From: Paracoccus tegillarcae
GTDB lineage: Bacteria > Pseudomonadota > Alphaproteobacteria > Rhodobacterales > Rhodobacteraceae
Length of the DNA: 64,000 nucleotides
Assembly (NCBI RefSeq): GCF_002847305.1
Contig: NZ_CP025408.1
Coordinates: 62,001-126,000 of the forward strand
Reading direction: 5' to 3'
Below are positions 17,140-25,616 of the stretch, one piece after another. The notes below the pieces were generated by a model. That model was not told the DNA's origin. It saw nothing but the letters and a program-made list of their open reading frames with translations, and ran no database searches. Numbering within the stretch: the first letter of the stretch is position 1; each line of letters starts with the position of its first letter. Made by a program: the position numbers and the translations under genes.

Positions 17140-17492
17140 GCTGCCCCCGCCACATATTCCAGAAAGGCTTGCTGGTCGTTGCGTTTCAAACGCCGCCAGC
17201 AGGCCAGCAGGTAAGCCTTCCGCTCGGCCCGGCTGGCCCAATCGGCCCAAAGTGCCGCCTCGGCCATCACGCTATCGAAAGGCGCAATAGGCTGGCCCGC
17301 GCGCAAGGCATCGTGCAGGATTTCAAGGAATGGCAGGCGGTCCCGCGCGTCACAATCCACAAGCGCGCGGATCAGCGCCGTTGCCTTATCCTGTCGTTCC
17401 GAGTTATGATCGAACCAATCCCACCAGGATTGAATTTCGTCCCCGGCTTGGTTCACGGCCTCGCCGGGGAAGTCTTTTTCGTGGATCATCAC
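17136..17492 (-). CDS. Unknown 118-aa island protein between alpA and repA
   Basis: A small, acidic, mostly helical, Trp-rich protein (IQSWWDWFDHNSERQDKA; ALWADWASRAERKAYLLACWRRLKRNDQQAFLEYV). It overlaps both neighbours by four bases (ATGA at each end), so it is certainly part of the alpA-repA transcript. I do not recognise a family. The position between a regulator and a helicase suggests a replication accessory factor, but nothing in the sequence proves it. Confidence 0.7.
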   Translation of the reverse strand: MMIHEKDFPGEAVNQAGDEIQSWWDWFDHNSERQDKATALIRALVDCDARDRLPFLEILHDALRAGQPIAPFDSVMAEAALWADWASRAERKAYLLACWRRLKRNDQQAFLEYVAGAA

Positions 17493-17692
17493 AGCGCCCC
17501 CTGTGATGCCACGGCCTGCGCCTCAATCCAATCGAAAACCTCGGCCTCGTCAAAATAGCGCCGATTGGCGATATAGATGGGGCGCGGGAAATTCAGTTCA
17601 GGGTCATTCAGCTTACGCCAAAGCCACATGTCCGATGCGCCATCAAAGATTTCGTTGCGGAGTCGAGTCGCCGAGATAAGCTTGCGTGCCAC
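17489..17692 (-). CDS. alpA: AlpA-family DNA-binding regulator
   Basis: A 67-residue protein with the AlpA/excisionase MerR-like winged helix: the N-terminal helix (MARKLISATRLRNEIFDGASDMWLWRKLND is read in two pieces), the family's wing PRPIYIANRRYFDEAEVFDWIEAQ and nothing else. AlpA proteins activate integrase-excisionase genes in P4-like satellites and are the conserved early regulator of Gram-negative PICIs. It lies at the head of the alpA-unknown-repA unit, preceded by a 90-bp intergenic gap that should hold its promoter. It may also act on the inverted repeats at the packaging promoter. Confidence 0.82.
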   Translation of the reverse strand: MARKLISATRLRNEIFDGASDMWLWRKLNDPELNFPRPIYIANRRYFDEAEVFDWIEAQAVASQGAL

Positions 17693-17782
17693 TTGGGTGC
17701 CTTTCGCTTGGTTGCGTTAGGCCTCCCAATATTCACACGATTGCCGGTTTGAGAATTTCCCAAATTACGACGGAAAGCGGCG

Positions 17783-18397
17783 CTAGTTTGGGGAACCGGC
17801 CTTCAAGGCGTTTTCGACATAGCGCGCGCGGCCAGATTTAACTGTCTCCGGCGGGAAAATCAAACCGGGTCGCAGCGCCTCGATCTCGCAGAGAAACAGA
17901 ACAAAGCTGGAAGTCTTATGGACCGCGACATTGCCGCCAGCATTTTTGATCATGCTGTGAAGGCGACCGATTGTGCGACGGTAACTTGCAGCCGGATCAT
18001 ACCCCGTAAAGTATCGTTCTCGTAGTTTGGCGAGGCGCAACAACCACTGATACAACGGTAGTGAACCGCGATGTCCGCCCTCCATCTGGGCGATTTCGCC
18101 TTCTATCGAAAGAGATACCTCAGCGAAATCTTTATAGGCCCGAATGGCGGCAAGTAGTTCTTTCGCTGCATTTTCTATCCTATCGATCTGCCTTTCCGAT
18201 CCACGCAGAACAGTCGGCGCCAGATCTATCATTGCCAACCTATCCTTTAAGAAATCGGCCATCTCTGATACCAAGCCTTCGTCGTGCGGCAGGACCTTTG
18301 ACCGTAGCACGCTGGCAATCGTCTTCGCGTCCAACTCGTCACGCAGCCATCCACCCGCGTGAGTCAGTGACAGAGTTTTGCGCCCACGGGTCTGCAT
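17783..18397 (-). CDS. Unknown 204-aa island protein downstream of integrase
   Basis: A predicted soluble, mainly helical protein. It opens with a basic MQTRGRKTLSLTHAG, followed by helices (DRLAMIDLAPTVLRGSERQIDRIENAAKELLAAIRAYKDF spread over residues 45-85) and a C-terminal block ending in ALRPGLIFPPETVKSGRARYVENAL. ATG 18397 is two bases past the integrase stop; the longer frame overlapping the integrase gene has no support. No domain is recognised. As an extra gene between integrase and the regulatory module it occupies the accessory position where satellites often carry helper-interference or anti-phage functions, but there is no direct evidence for that here. Confidence 0.7.
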   Translation of the reverse strand: MQTRGRKTLSLTHAGGWLRDELDAKTIASVLRSKVLPHDEGLVSEMADFLKDRLAMIDLAPTVLRGSERQIDRIENAAKELLAAIRAYKDFAEVSLSIEGEIAQMEGGHRGSLPLYQWLLRLAKLRERYFTGYDPAASYRRTIGRLHSMIKNAGGNVAVHKTSSFVLFLCEIEALRPGLIFPPETVKSGRARYVENALKAGSPN

Positions 18398-18399
18398 GA

Positions 18400-19620
18400 T
18401 CACCGCCCCCCTATCCGAACGATGTTGCCCGGCTCGCCCTCGACAAGCTGCGTGACATAGCGCGCCCATGCGTCCAGAGCGGCCCGCTTTTCGTCGGCAT
18501 AGTCAAAGCGATTATAGACGCCCGCCACGCCCCGCCGGGTGCCGCTGCGATGGTTCAATACGGCCTCGACCACATGCGGCGGAAACCGTAGCCCTGCCAT
18601 GCCAGTTGCAGCCGTGCGGCGCAGGTCGTGGATCGTGAAAGCCGGGATCGGATCGTCGGACGCCTCGGCCATCAATTTATCAACGCGCTCCTTGGCGCGG
18701 GTGAAGCCTGACACGGGGCTGTTGCCGGTGGTGGTGAACACATAGCGCCCACCAATGCGCGGCAGGCTGTCAAGCACCGCCAGCGCCTCTGGCGAAAAAG
18801 GGACGACATGTTCATCGGCATTCTTGCTTCTGGCGTCGGGCAGCGTCCAAGTATCGCCGTCGATCTCGCGCCACGACATTTCGGCCACCTCGCGCAGCCG
18901 CTGGCCGGTCAGCAGCAACAGCCGGTAGATCGGTCCGAACGGATAGCCCAAGCCGTCGCAGGCATTCCAGAACAGTTTGATCTCGTCGTCAGTCAGGACG
19001 CGGTTGCGGGGCTTTTCCGGTGCCGGCGGCTTGATGCCGTCCAGTGGGTTCGCCTCGATAATGTCCCTGCCCTTCGCCCAGTTGAAAAGCGTATTCAAAT
19101 GCGCCCGCAGGCGGTTTGCAGTCACGGGGCTGCCCCGATCAACAATGCCGTCCAGAACCTCGATCACGTCACGCTTGGCGATACTGTGAATATCCCGGTC
19201 GCCCCATTTATCCATGACCTCGCGCCGGAACATGGCAAGCACATCATCCCCGCGCCGGTTGCGGCTGGCGTGGCGTTTCATGAACAGGTCGATCACATTC
19301 GACAGCTTGTCGCGGTCACCGTCTGCGCTCGCCTCGGCCTTCGCGGCTTTCTTCGCCTCTGCCGGGTTGCGCCCGTGGTGGATTTCTTCCAGCGCGTCAG
19401 TCGCAGCGCCTCGCGCCTCGGCAACGCCCATGATCGGCCAGCGGCCAAGGGTCAGCTTTGCAGGCTTGCCACCGAACCGATAACGCAGCGCCCAGGATTT
19501 CGCACCGCTCTTTTGGATCACCAGATAAAGCCCGGACAACGCCGGGTCTGGAACCTCTATCCGCTTGTCAGGATCGGCCTTCAGGGCATCAACTGCCCGC
19601 GTCGTGAGTGCCTTTGCCAT
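18400..19620 (-). CDS. int: Tyrosine site-specific integrase (P4-like)
   Basis: A 406-residue integrase: an N-terminal arm-binding DUF4102 domain (LSGLYLVIQKSGAKSWALRYRF; TLGRWP), a core-binding SAM-like domain (about residues 105-200) and the catalytic domain. The catalytic set is complete: Arg in TGQRLREVAEM, HxxR in IHDLRRTAATGM, His in LNHRSG and the nucleophile Tyr in GVYNRFDY. It should recombine the 50-bp tRNA-Ala core. It is adjacent to attR, transcribed inward, and 17 bp from the first GGGGTAACG arm site, so integrase binding there could also repress its own promoter. Confidence 0.96.
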   Translation of the reverse strand: MAKALTTRAVDALKADPDKRIEVPDPALSGLYLVIQKSGAKSWALRYRFGGKPAKLTLGRWPIMGVAEARGAATDALEEIHHGRNPAEAKKAAKAEASADGDRDKLSNVIDLFMKRHASRNRRGDDVLAMFRREVMDKWGDRDIHSIAKRDVIEVLDGIVDRGSPVTANRLRAHLNTLFNWAKGRDIIEANPLDGIKPPAPEKPRNRVLTDDEIKLFWNACDGLGYPFGPIYRLLLLTGQRLREVAEMSWREIDGDTWTLPDARSKNADEHVVPFSPEALAVLDSLPRIGGRYVFTTTGNSPVSGFTRAKERVDKLMAEASDDPIPAFTIHDLRRTAATGMAGLRFPPHVVEAVLNHRSGTRRGVAGVYNRFDYADEKRAALDAWARYVTQLVEGEPGNIVRIGGR

Positions 19621-19637
19621 CAGTCAAGAAACCTTCT

Positions 19638-19696
19638 GGGGTAACGCTGGGGTAACAGATTTGGCCGATTTCGACCGTTACCCCAAGTTAGTAACG
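19638..19696 (+). promoter_or_regulatory. Candidate integrase arm-type sites, right end
   Basis: GGGGTAACG at 19638-19646 and GGGGTAAC at 19649-19656 are direct copies, CGTTACCCC at 19676-19684 is an inverted copy, and a degenerate GTAACG follows at 19691. These match the word found twice next to attL. They lie between the integrase start (19620) and attR (19788). Confidence 0.6.
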
Positions 19697-19787
19697 CTTC
19701 CTAACGATAAGCGCAATACCCAGCAATTCAAGGCGCTTCATGCAATGCAGATGTTATGATTTGCGCGCCTTCGTTTTAGCCTGTCTT

Positions 19788-19837
<50 letters not shown>

Positions 19838-20139
19838 GATCTTCCTGAAAAACGGCTGTTGAGTTTGTTCCTCTCGGCAGAGGATGAGCGTTCGTTGTGC
19901 ATCAGAGGCAACGCGCTGCCTCGGGCCAACCGCACCAGCCAGGCAGAAGAATAGTGGTGGGAGGTCGACGTCGTGGGACTGCCTCACAGACCCTCTGACG
20001 GCCTGTGCGCCTCCACCGCATCACCCCCCCTTGGGCGAACTTCCGTTACTGGGCTCGCCGCACGGTGTCGCGGCTCCTGCAGCGGTGGTTGGCGGCATCC
20101 ATGCCGCCATGGCCTTGCGCCACCGACGCGAGGAACTGA
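19838..20139. other. No gene seen (302 bp between attR and racemase gene)
   Basis: Frames are short and without family character; no tRNA, transposon end or convincing hairpin is visible. In the uninvaded chromosome this would be the region immediately downstream of tRNA-Ala. Confidence 0.6.
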
Positions 20140-20823
20140 TCAGGCGCTTGAATAGGCTCCGATTTTCGACGTGCTGAGTTTGTTGTTCACCAGCGCCTCG
20201 GCAAATGTGACGCCGGCTGCAACCCCATCGATGACCGGCAGGCCGAATTCTTCGCTCAGCTCCGCCATCAGATCGGCCATCCCGGCGCAGCCAAGGACGA
20301 TTGCCTCTGCCTTGTCCTGTTCTATCGTCTCGCGGATCTCGGACCGGATTTTCAGCATGGTCGCTGGATCACCTTCTTCAAGCTTGAGCACTGGAATATC
20401 CGTTGCCCGCACCGCGACGCATTTCTGGGCAAGCCCATAGCGCATCAGGTTGTTTTCCAGCCCCGGGACAGAGCGCGACAACGTCGTTATCACGCTGAAC
20501 TTGTTGGCGATCATGCTGGCGGCGTGATATCCGGCCTCGCCAATTCCCAAAACCGGAACCGAAACGGACATCCGTACAGCGTCGAGCCCGGTATCATCAA
20601 AACAGGCGATGACAATCGCATCGGCATCGGGATGCCGGGCGACCTCTTCCAACAGCCCCGGCACGCAGGTTGCAGCATCAAGAAAGCCCTGAATGCTGGC
20701 TGGGCCCTTGCTGGGATTGGTGGTGACAATCTCTGTATCCGGGCGGGCAACGGCGCGCGCCGCCTTGGCGATCTTGTGGGTCATGGACACGGTCGTGTTG
20801 GGGTTAACTACCAGAATTTTCAT
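20140..20823 (-). CDS. Asp/Glu/hydantoin racemase family protein
   Basis: A 227-residue member of the Asp/Glu racemase superfamily, closest in look to hydantoin racemases. It starts MKILVVNPNTTVSMT, and the two catalytic cysteines are visible in IVIACFDDTGLDA and IVLGCAGMADL, with the family's P-V-L-G-I-G-E-A loop between. Such enzymes interconvert enantiomers of 5-substituted hydantoins or related compounds; maleate isomerase and arylmalonate decarboxylase share the fold. It is the last gene of the ABC-transporter operon, seven bases from the LivF stop, so it likely acts on the imported compound. Confidence 0.87.
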   Translation of the reverse strand: MKILVVNPNTTVSMTHKIAKAARAVARPDTEIVTTNPSKGPASIQGFLDAATCVPGLLEEVARHPDADAIVIACFDDTGLDAVRMSVSVPVLGIGEAGYHAASMIANKFSVITTLSRSVPGLENNLMRYGLAQKCVAVRATDIPVLKLEEGDPATMLKIRSEIRETIEQDKAEAIVLGCAGMADLMAELSEEFGLPVIDGVAAGVTFAEALVNNKLSTSKIGAYSSA

Positions 20824-20829
20824 GTCACA

Positions 20830-21552
20830 TCATACCTCGCCGCCAAGGTAGGCGGCCTTGATCCGGTCATCATGCAGCAGCTCTTTCGAGACGCCCTCGA
20901 TCACCACCTTGCCGGTTGCCATGGCGTAAGCGCGATGCGAAATGCTCAGCGCCATGCGCGAATTCTGTTCGACCAGCAGCACCGAAACGCCCTCGTCACG
21001 ATTGATGGCAACGATTGAACGGGCAATGTCCTGCACCAGCTTTGGCGCGATCCCAAGGCTTGGCTCGTCCAGCAACAAGAGCTTGGGCTTGGCCATCAAT
21101 GCGCGACCAATCACCATCATCTGCTGTTCGCCGCCCGACAGCGTTCCCGCACTCTGGCCGTAGCGTTCCCTGAGGCGCGGAAAGCGCGTCAGGATGCTGT
21201 CCAAACTGGTCTGGATCCCGGCTTTGTCCTTGCGTGTGAACGCCCCCATCATCAGGTTGTCTTTGACCGACATGTAGGGGAACACGCGGCGCCCCTCGGG
21301 CACCATGGCGATGCCGCGCCTGACGATGGCGGAAGGGTCGGTGCCATCCACGCGCTGACCCTCGAAGCTCACCGCGCCTTTCGCCGGTTTTGCCAGGCCG
21401 GTGATGGCGCGCAGGATAGAGGACTTGCCCGCACCATTGGCCCCGATCAACGCGACGGTTTCACCCTGATTTACATGCAGGGATACGCCCTTGAGCGCGT
21501 AAACATGGTCATAATACAGTTCGACGTCCTTGAAATCCAACATGGCTGTCAT
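20830..21552 (-). CDS. livF: Branched-chain-type ABC transporter ATPase LivF
   Basis: A 240-residue nucleotide-binding subunit. Walker A is IGANGAGKSSILRAITG, the ABC signature LSGGEQQMMVIGRALM, Walker B LLLLDEPSLGIAPKL, and the H-loop region has the usual LLVEQNSRMALSISHRAY of LivF proteins. An internal ATG three codons in (MLDFKDVELYY) is an equally likely start. It pairs with the LivG ATPase immediately upstream (3 bp gap) to energise import through LivH/LivM. The transported substrate is probably not leucine, given the racemase in the operon. Confidence 0.93.
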   Translation of the reverse strand: MTAMLDFKDVELYYDHVYALKGVSLHVNQGETVALIGANGAGKSSILRAITGLAKPAKGAVSFEGQRVDGTDPSAIVRRGIAMVPEGRRVFPYMSVKDNLMMGAFTRKDKAGIQTSLDSILTRFPRLRERYGQSAGTLSGGEQQMMVIGRALMAKPKLLLLDEPSLGIAPKLVQDIARSIVAINRDEGVSVLLVEQNSRMALSISHRAYAMATGKVVIEGVSKELLHDDRIKAAYLGGEV

Positions 21553-21555
21553 GGT

Positions 21556-22338
21556 TCACATCCCGATCTCGTCGTCGACGCTGCCAAGATAGGCCTCGAT
21601 GACTTTGTCATTGTTCTGGATTTCGGCTGGCGTCCCCTCGGCGATCTTTTCGCCAAAGTTCAGCACCACAATCCGATCCGAGATATTCATGACTGCCGGC
21701 ATATCGTGTTCCACGAGCAAGACCGTCACGCCGCGTTCATCACGCACAGAGCGGACCAGTTTCACCATGTTCATGGTTTCATCATGGTTCATTCCGGCGA
21801 AAGGTTCGTCCAGCAGCAGCACCTTGGGATCCGTCGCAAGACCGATGGCAATGCCAAGCGCGCGCAGGCTGCCCTGCGGCAGATTGCTGGCCTGTTCTTT
21901 GCTGATCTCGGACATGCCCAGAAACTCCAGCAATTCATCTGCATATCTCTCGAACGCACTCACATCGTCCTTGGCCGTTTTCGTGCCCCAGAAATAGCCC
22001 GCAAGAGAGGCCCTCGCCCGCAAGTGCTGTGCCACGACAACGCTTTCGCGCACCGTCATGCTTTTGAAGATCGTGGTTTCCTGAAAGGTACGCACGACCC
22101 CTTTGCGCGCCACGATATGCGGCTTGAGATTAGAGATCCGCTCGCCCTGATAGATCACCTCACCCGACGTGGTCGGCGTGAACGATGCGATCATCTTGAA
22201 CAGCGTGGATTTCCCCGCACCGTTCGGCCCGATCACGGACAGGATCTCGTTTTTCGCGACGTCAAAGCTGATGCTGTTGTTTGCCGTAAGCCCACCATAT
22301 TTCTTGGTGACATTCTTGACCTGAAGAAGCGGGCTCAT
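21556..22338 (-). CDS. livG: Branched-chain-type ABC transporter ATPase LivG
   Basis: A 260-residue ABC ATPase. Walker A is IGPNGAGKSTLFKMIA, the signature LPQGSLRALGIAIGLA replaces the usual LSGGQ with the LPQG form common in LivG, and Walker B KVLLLDEPFAGMNHDETM carries the LivG-typical GMN. The C-terminal tail KVIEAYLG is typical as well. The start overlaps the LivM stop by four bases (ATGA). It forms the ATPase heterodimer with LivF. Confidence 0.93.
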   Translation of the reverse strand: MSPLLQVKNVTKKYGGLTANNSISFDVAKNEILSVIGPNGAGKSTLFKMIASFTPTTSGEVIYQGERISNLKPHIVARKGVVRTFQETTIFKSMTVRESVVVAQHLRARASLAGYFWGTKTAKDDVSAFERYADELLEFLGMSEISKEQASNLPQGSLRALGIAIGLATDPKVLLLDEPFAGMNHDETMNMVKLVRSVRDERGVTVLLVEHDMPAVMNISDRIVVLNFGEKIAEGTPAEIQNNDKVIEAYLGSVDDEIGM

Positions 22339-23315
22339 TTGTCACCCCCTTTGCCAAAGCGAATACTCATCAGCCCATTGGGAAGGAAACGAATGATGAG
22401 GATCAGGATCGTTGAATAGATCAGCATCTGATATTTGCCGAACTCGAACAGCAGGTCCCAGCCAAAGTACAGAACCAGCGTGCCCAGCATCGGGCCAAAG
22501 ACGTAGCCAAGACCACCAAGAAAGCAGTTCAGCATGAAGTTTACTGAATCCGCGACCTGAAAGCTGGACGGATAGACCGATTGCGCGATCGAGCCGAACA
22601 TGGCCCCGCCCAGCCCGCCGAAAAAGCTGGAAATGGCGAATATCACGATGCGGATATAGGAAATGTTGACGCCGATCGAACTGGCCAATTCCTCGTTCTG
22701 CTGCATGGAACGACACAGATGCCCCAGCCGGGAATTCACCAGCCGATAGAGCGCCGCATAGGTCATGACCATGATGATGCAGGCGGTATAATAGAAGGCC
22801 AGCTTGGTGTTTTCCATTGCAGCAAAGTCCGGCAGGATTGAAATCCCCAAGACCGATATGCCCTTGGGCAGCGGGATGTTAGAGATGCCCGTAGCCCCGT
22901 TGGTGATCGGCAGCGCGAGGGCCGTCAGTGTCACGACCTGCGTCAGAACCAGCGTGATCATCGCGAAATAGACGCCGCGCAGCCGCAGGATGGGCAGGCC
23001 GATCAGAATCGCCACCAATGCCGGAAAAAGACCCGCGGCTGGTAGGGAAATCCAGAATGACCATCCTGCTTCGACCACCAGAATGGCCGAGACGTAAGCG
23101 CCGATCAGCGCGAAGGCGCCTTGGCCGATATTGATCCGCCCGATGTAAAAGGTCAGCCAGACACCGGCACTGGCGATCGCCAGCAACGCGACGGATGTAA
23201 GCGTGAAGTAAAAGTCCCAACGCCCTGTTGCACCAATGATCAGCGGAATGCCGATGAAGATCATGACCAGGAAGATGCCGACACCGATCAACTGTTTCGA
23301 GGTAAATCCAGCCAT
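22335..23315 (-). CDS. livM: Branched-chain-type ABC transporter permease LivM
   Basis: A 326-residue integral membrane permease with about nine hydrophobic segments, starting near residue 9 (LIGVGIFLVMIFIGIPLIIG) and including the family block YIGRINIGQGAFALIGAYVSA and the coupling-helix region RLGHLCRSMQQNEELASSIGVN that docks on the ATPases. ALFGGLGGAMFGSI-like Gly-rich helices follow. It heterodimerises with LivH. It overlaps livG by four bases and lies 4 bp after the livH stop. Confidence 0.93.
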   Translation of the reverse strand: MAGFTSKQLIGVGIFLVMIFIGIPLIIGATGRWDFYFTLTSVALLAIASAGVWLTFYIGRINIGQGAFALIGAYVSAILVVEAGWSFWISLPAAGLFPALVAILIGLPILRLRGVYFAMITLVLTQVVTLTALALPITNGATGISNIPLPKGISVLGISILPDFAAMENTKLAFYYTACIIMVMTYAALYRLVNSRLGHLCRSMQQNEELASSIGVNISYIRIVIFAISSFFGGLGGAMFGSIAQSVYPSSFQVADSVNFMLNCFLGGLGYVFGPMLGTLVLYFGWDLLFEFGKYQMLIYSTILILIIRFLPNGLMSIRFGKGGDK

Positions 23316-23319
23316 CAGA

Positions 23320-24189
23320 TCAACCCCACGGCTTGCCCATCAGGCCTTGCGGCCGGATGGCGAGAAAGATCATCAGGGACACGAAGATCAGCAGATAGGT
23401 GATGTCACCGTACTGATAGAGCAGCGCAAGACCGATCGCTTCCATGAAGCCGAGGATAAAGCCGCCCCAAATTGCGCCGGATATCACACCAGCGCCGCCG
23501 ATCATCACCATCATGAAAGCCTTGATCGAGGTCGGTCCGCCCATCCCGAGGTTCACCCCGGTGATCGTGACCAAAAGACCACCGACCAGCCCGGCCAGCA
23601 TCGCGCCAAGCGCGAAACCGATCATCGAATACCGGTCCACATTGACGCCCATCAACTGCGCCGCGGTGCGATCCTGGGCCAGGGCGCGCAGCGCACGTCC
23701 GGTCCGCGTGTATTGCATCAATCCGATGAAAGCGACGATCGACAGGATTGCGAGCAGGCAGATCAGAATGCGATCGTAAGGCATGATGATCCGGAAATCC
23801 CAGTTGAACACACCGTCAACGATTTTCGGAACGCCGCGCTGCTTTTCACCGAAAACCAGCAGGATCACCGCATCAAGAAAGAAGGCGATCCCGGCGGCCA
23901 ACAACATCGTGCTTTCTTCGCGCGCCGATCCCTTGATCACCGGCGCAAAGAGAAATTTCTCGATCAAGGCACCAAGAATGGCAAGCGTGACGCAAGACAT
24001 CACCAGCGCCAGTACAAACGGCACGCCCCACTGACCATAGAACGTATAGGTGACGAAACCGCCAATGACGTACATCTGACCATGAGCAAAGTTGAGGACA
24101 TTCATGATGGCAAAGATCAGGGTCAGACCAAGCGCGATCATCGCATACTGGGACCCCAGATAGACGCCATTGGCAAATATCTGTTCCAT
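23320..24189 (-). CDS. livH: Branched-chain-type ABC transporter permease LivH
   Basis: A 289-residue permease beginning MEQIFANGVYLGSQYAMIALGLTLIFAIMNVLNFAHGQMY, the standard LivH N-terminus. ATG 24189 is chosen because the longer frame runs through the GC hairpin upstream. The coupling region TRTGRALRALAQDRTAAQLMGVNVD and the Gly-rich FALGAMLAGLVGGLLV helix are clear. It is separated from the binding-protein gene by 88 bp containing a strong hairpin, so its expression is probably lower than that of the binding protein. Confidence 0.93.
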   Translation of the reverse strand: MEQIFANGVYLGSQYAMIALGLTLIFAIMNVLNFAHGQMYVIGGFVTYTFYGQWGVPFVLALVMSCVTLAILGALIEKFLFAPVIKGSAREESTMLLAAGIAFFLDAVILLVFGEKQRGVPKIVDGVFNWDFRIIMPYDRILICLLAILSIVAFIGLMQYTRTGRALRALAQDRTAAQLMGVNVDRYSMIGFALGAMLAGLVGGLLVTITGVNLGMGGPTSIKAFMMVMIGGAGVISGAIWGGFILGFMEAIGLALLYQYGDITYLLIFVSLMIFLAIRPQGLMGKPWG

Positions 24190-24212
24190 GAGGCTTCTCT
24201 TTCTGGGAAATG

Positions 24213-24235
24213 GCCCGGGCCGGCGCGGCCCGGGC
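24213..24235 (-). terminator. Intercistronic hairpin between binding protein and permease genes
   Basis: A perfect 9-bp GC stem (GCCCGGGCC at 24213-24221, GGCCCGGGC at 24227-24235) with a five-base loop lies in the 88-bp gap between the substrate-binding protein and livH. There is no T run, so it is more likely an mRNA 3'-stabilising or partial-attenuation hairpin than a full terminator, giving more binding protein than permease. Confidence 0.65.
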
Positions 24236-24277
24236 ATGTTCTGCTCTGGAAGAATTCACAAGCAGAAGACGGCGTGA

Positions 24278-25465
24278 TCAGTCGACTTCAGCGACGAACA
24301 GCGTTTCAAACGCCCCGTCCTTGTACACATTCACAACCAGAGGAACCGCGATCTGGCGGCGCTGGCCAAAGGATGTCATGCCGACATAGCGCAACGTCGC
24401 ATCGCCGCTCATATAAGGGTTCGGTGCTTCGAACGTGTCCATCGTGGTCTTGAAGGCATCGACATCATCAATGGCGGCTGGATCAGCCTTCAGCGTCTCG
24501 AGGATGTATTCCAACGCATAGACCTTGGTGTTCGACTCGTCGTTATATTCGCCGAACATGTCGCTGTATCGCTGAACGAACTCATCCATCATCGGTGACG
24601 CAAGCTCTGGCGTGGAGGCACCGCCGACCGAGATGAAACCGTTGGCCAGATCACCAGCACCCTCGGCCAGAACACCCGCATCCTGCGCGGTTTCCGTCGA
24701 GATCACCCCCTCAAAGCCCAGTTCACGCGCGGAACGGATCAGCTGCGGTGCATTTGCGGGCGACACGCCGGACAGAACCAGAAGATCAGGCCGTTCGCGC
24801 ATCACTGGCGTCAGAACGGGCGTAAAATCGGTCGTATCGACCTGATAGGTCACATTGGACGAAACCACGTCCAGACCGAGGGCCGTGGCCGCTTCGACGC
24901 CGCCATCGCGCTGGCTCAGGGGATCGGATTCGTTGGCCGCGACAAAGGCCACGGTTTTCACGCCTTCTTCTTCCATCAGGTATTTATAGATCGCCGGTCC
25001 GGACTGGTAGTTCGCAACCATGCCCAGCACCGCGTTCGAGGCCGGGGCCTCGTAGAGAGACTTGGGGAATGCATAGGGGAAATACATGATGCCGTTGGAT
25101 TCAGCCACCGGCCGCACCGCCGCCGCACCGTCGTCGACATTTGGCCCGACAACATAATGGATGCCCTCTTGGGCCATCTTTTCCATGCCTGCGATCGCGC
25201 GCTTGGGATCCTTCTGGTCGTCAAAAGAGACGATTTCGATGTCATACGTCGTATCACCGATCGTATAGCCGCCGGTTTCGTTGATCCAGGCCGCACGGGC
25301 CTCCATCGAGCGCTGGTTTGAAATGCCCCATGCCGCGGCGGGTCCGCTGGTCACACCGACAAAGCCGATCTTTAGCGCCGGGTTCTCTGCAGAGGCTGCG
25401 GCTGCACCAAATGCTGTCAGTGCTGCCGCTGTCAGCGCCGCGTTCACAAGTGTTTTTCGTTGCAT
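24278..25465 (-). CDS. ABC transporter substrate-binding protein (peripla_BP, Liv/urea type)
   Basis: About 395 residues. A clear Sec signal (MQRKTLVNAALTAAALTAFGAAAASA) is cleaved before ENPALKIGFVG. The mature protein has the type-I periplasmic fold: GPAAAWGISNQRSMEARAAWINETGG, DDQKDPKRAIAGMEKMAQEG, VVGPNVDDGAAAVRPVAES. It is the ligand-specificity component of the Liv-like importer. ATG 25465 is chosen because it begins exactly at the signal peptide; the longer frame overlaps the operator region. It is the first gene of the operon and is divergent from a GntR regulator. The substrate is unknown; the racemase points to an amide, hydantoin or amino-acid derivative. Confidence 0.92.
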   Translation of the reverse strand: MQRKTLVNAALTAAALTAFGAAAASAENPALKIGFVGVTSGPAAAWGISNQRSMEARAAWINETGGYTIGDTTYDIEIVSFDDQKDPKRAIAGMEKMAQEGIHYVVGPNVDDGAAAVRPVAESNGIMYFPYAFPKSLYEAPASNAVLGMVANYQSGPAIYKYLMEEEGVKTVAFVAANESDPLSQRDGGVEAATALGLDVVSSNVTYQVDTTDFTPVLTPVMRERPDLLVLSGVSPANAPQLIRSARELGFEGVISTETAQDAGVLAEGAGDLANGFISVGGASTPELASPMMDEFVQRYSDMFGEYNDESNTKVYALEYILETLKADPAAIDDVDAFKTTMDTFEAPNPYMSGDATLRYVGMTSFGQRRQIAVPLVVNVYKDGAFETLFVAEVD

Positions 25466-25562
25466 GTCCAAACTCCCGTTGGGTTCAAATTCCGCGCGTT
25501 TTGCGCCTTTTTGGCCGGCAGTTTGATGGAAGTCCCATTCATGCCGTAGGGTCACTTCACGA

Positions 25563-25606
25563 TTGTTAACAATATATGTCAACAAATTTTGTATTTTGGT
25601 CGACAA
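25563..25606 (+). promoter_or_regulatory. Triple GntR-type operator (TTGT-yr-ACAA)
   Basis: Three copies of a TTGTyrACAA-like palindrome occur: perfect TTGTTAACAA at 25563-25572, ATGTCAACAA at 25576-25585 and TGGTCGACAA at 25597-25606. Their centres are 13 and 21 bp apart. The palindrome type is usual for FCD-class GntR proteins, and the site lies between the importer operon and its divergent GntR gene, so autoregulated control of both is likely. Confidence 0.6.
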
Positions 25607-25616
25607 AATCCAGCGC

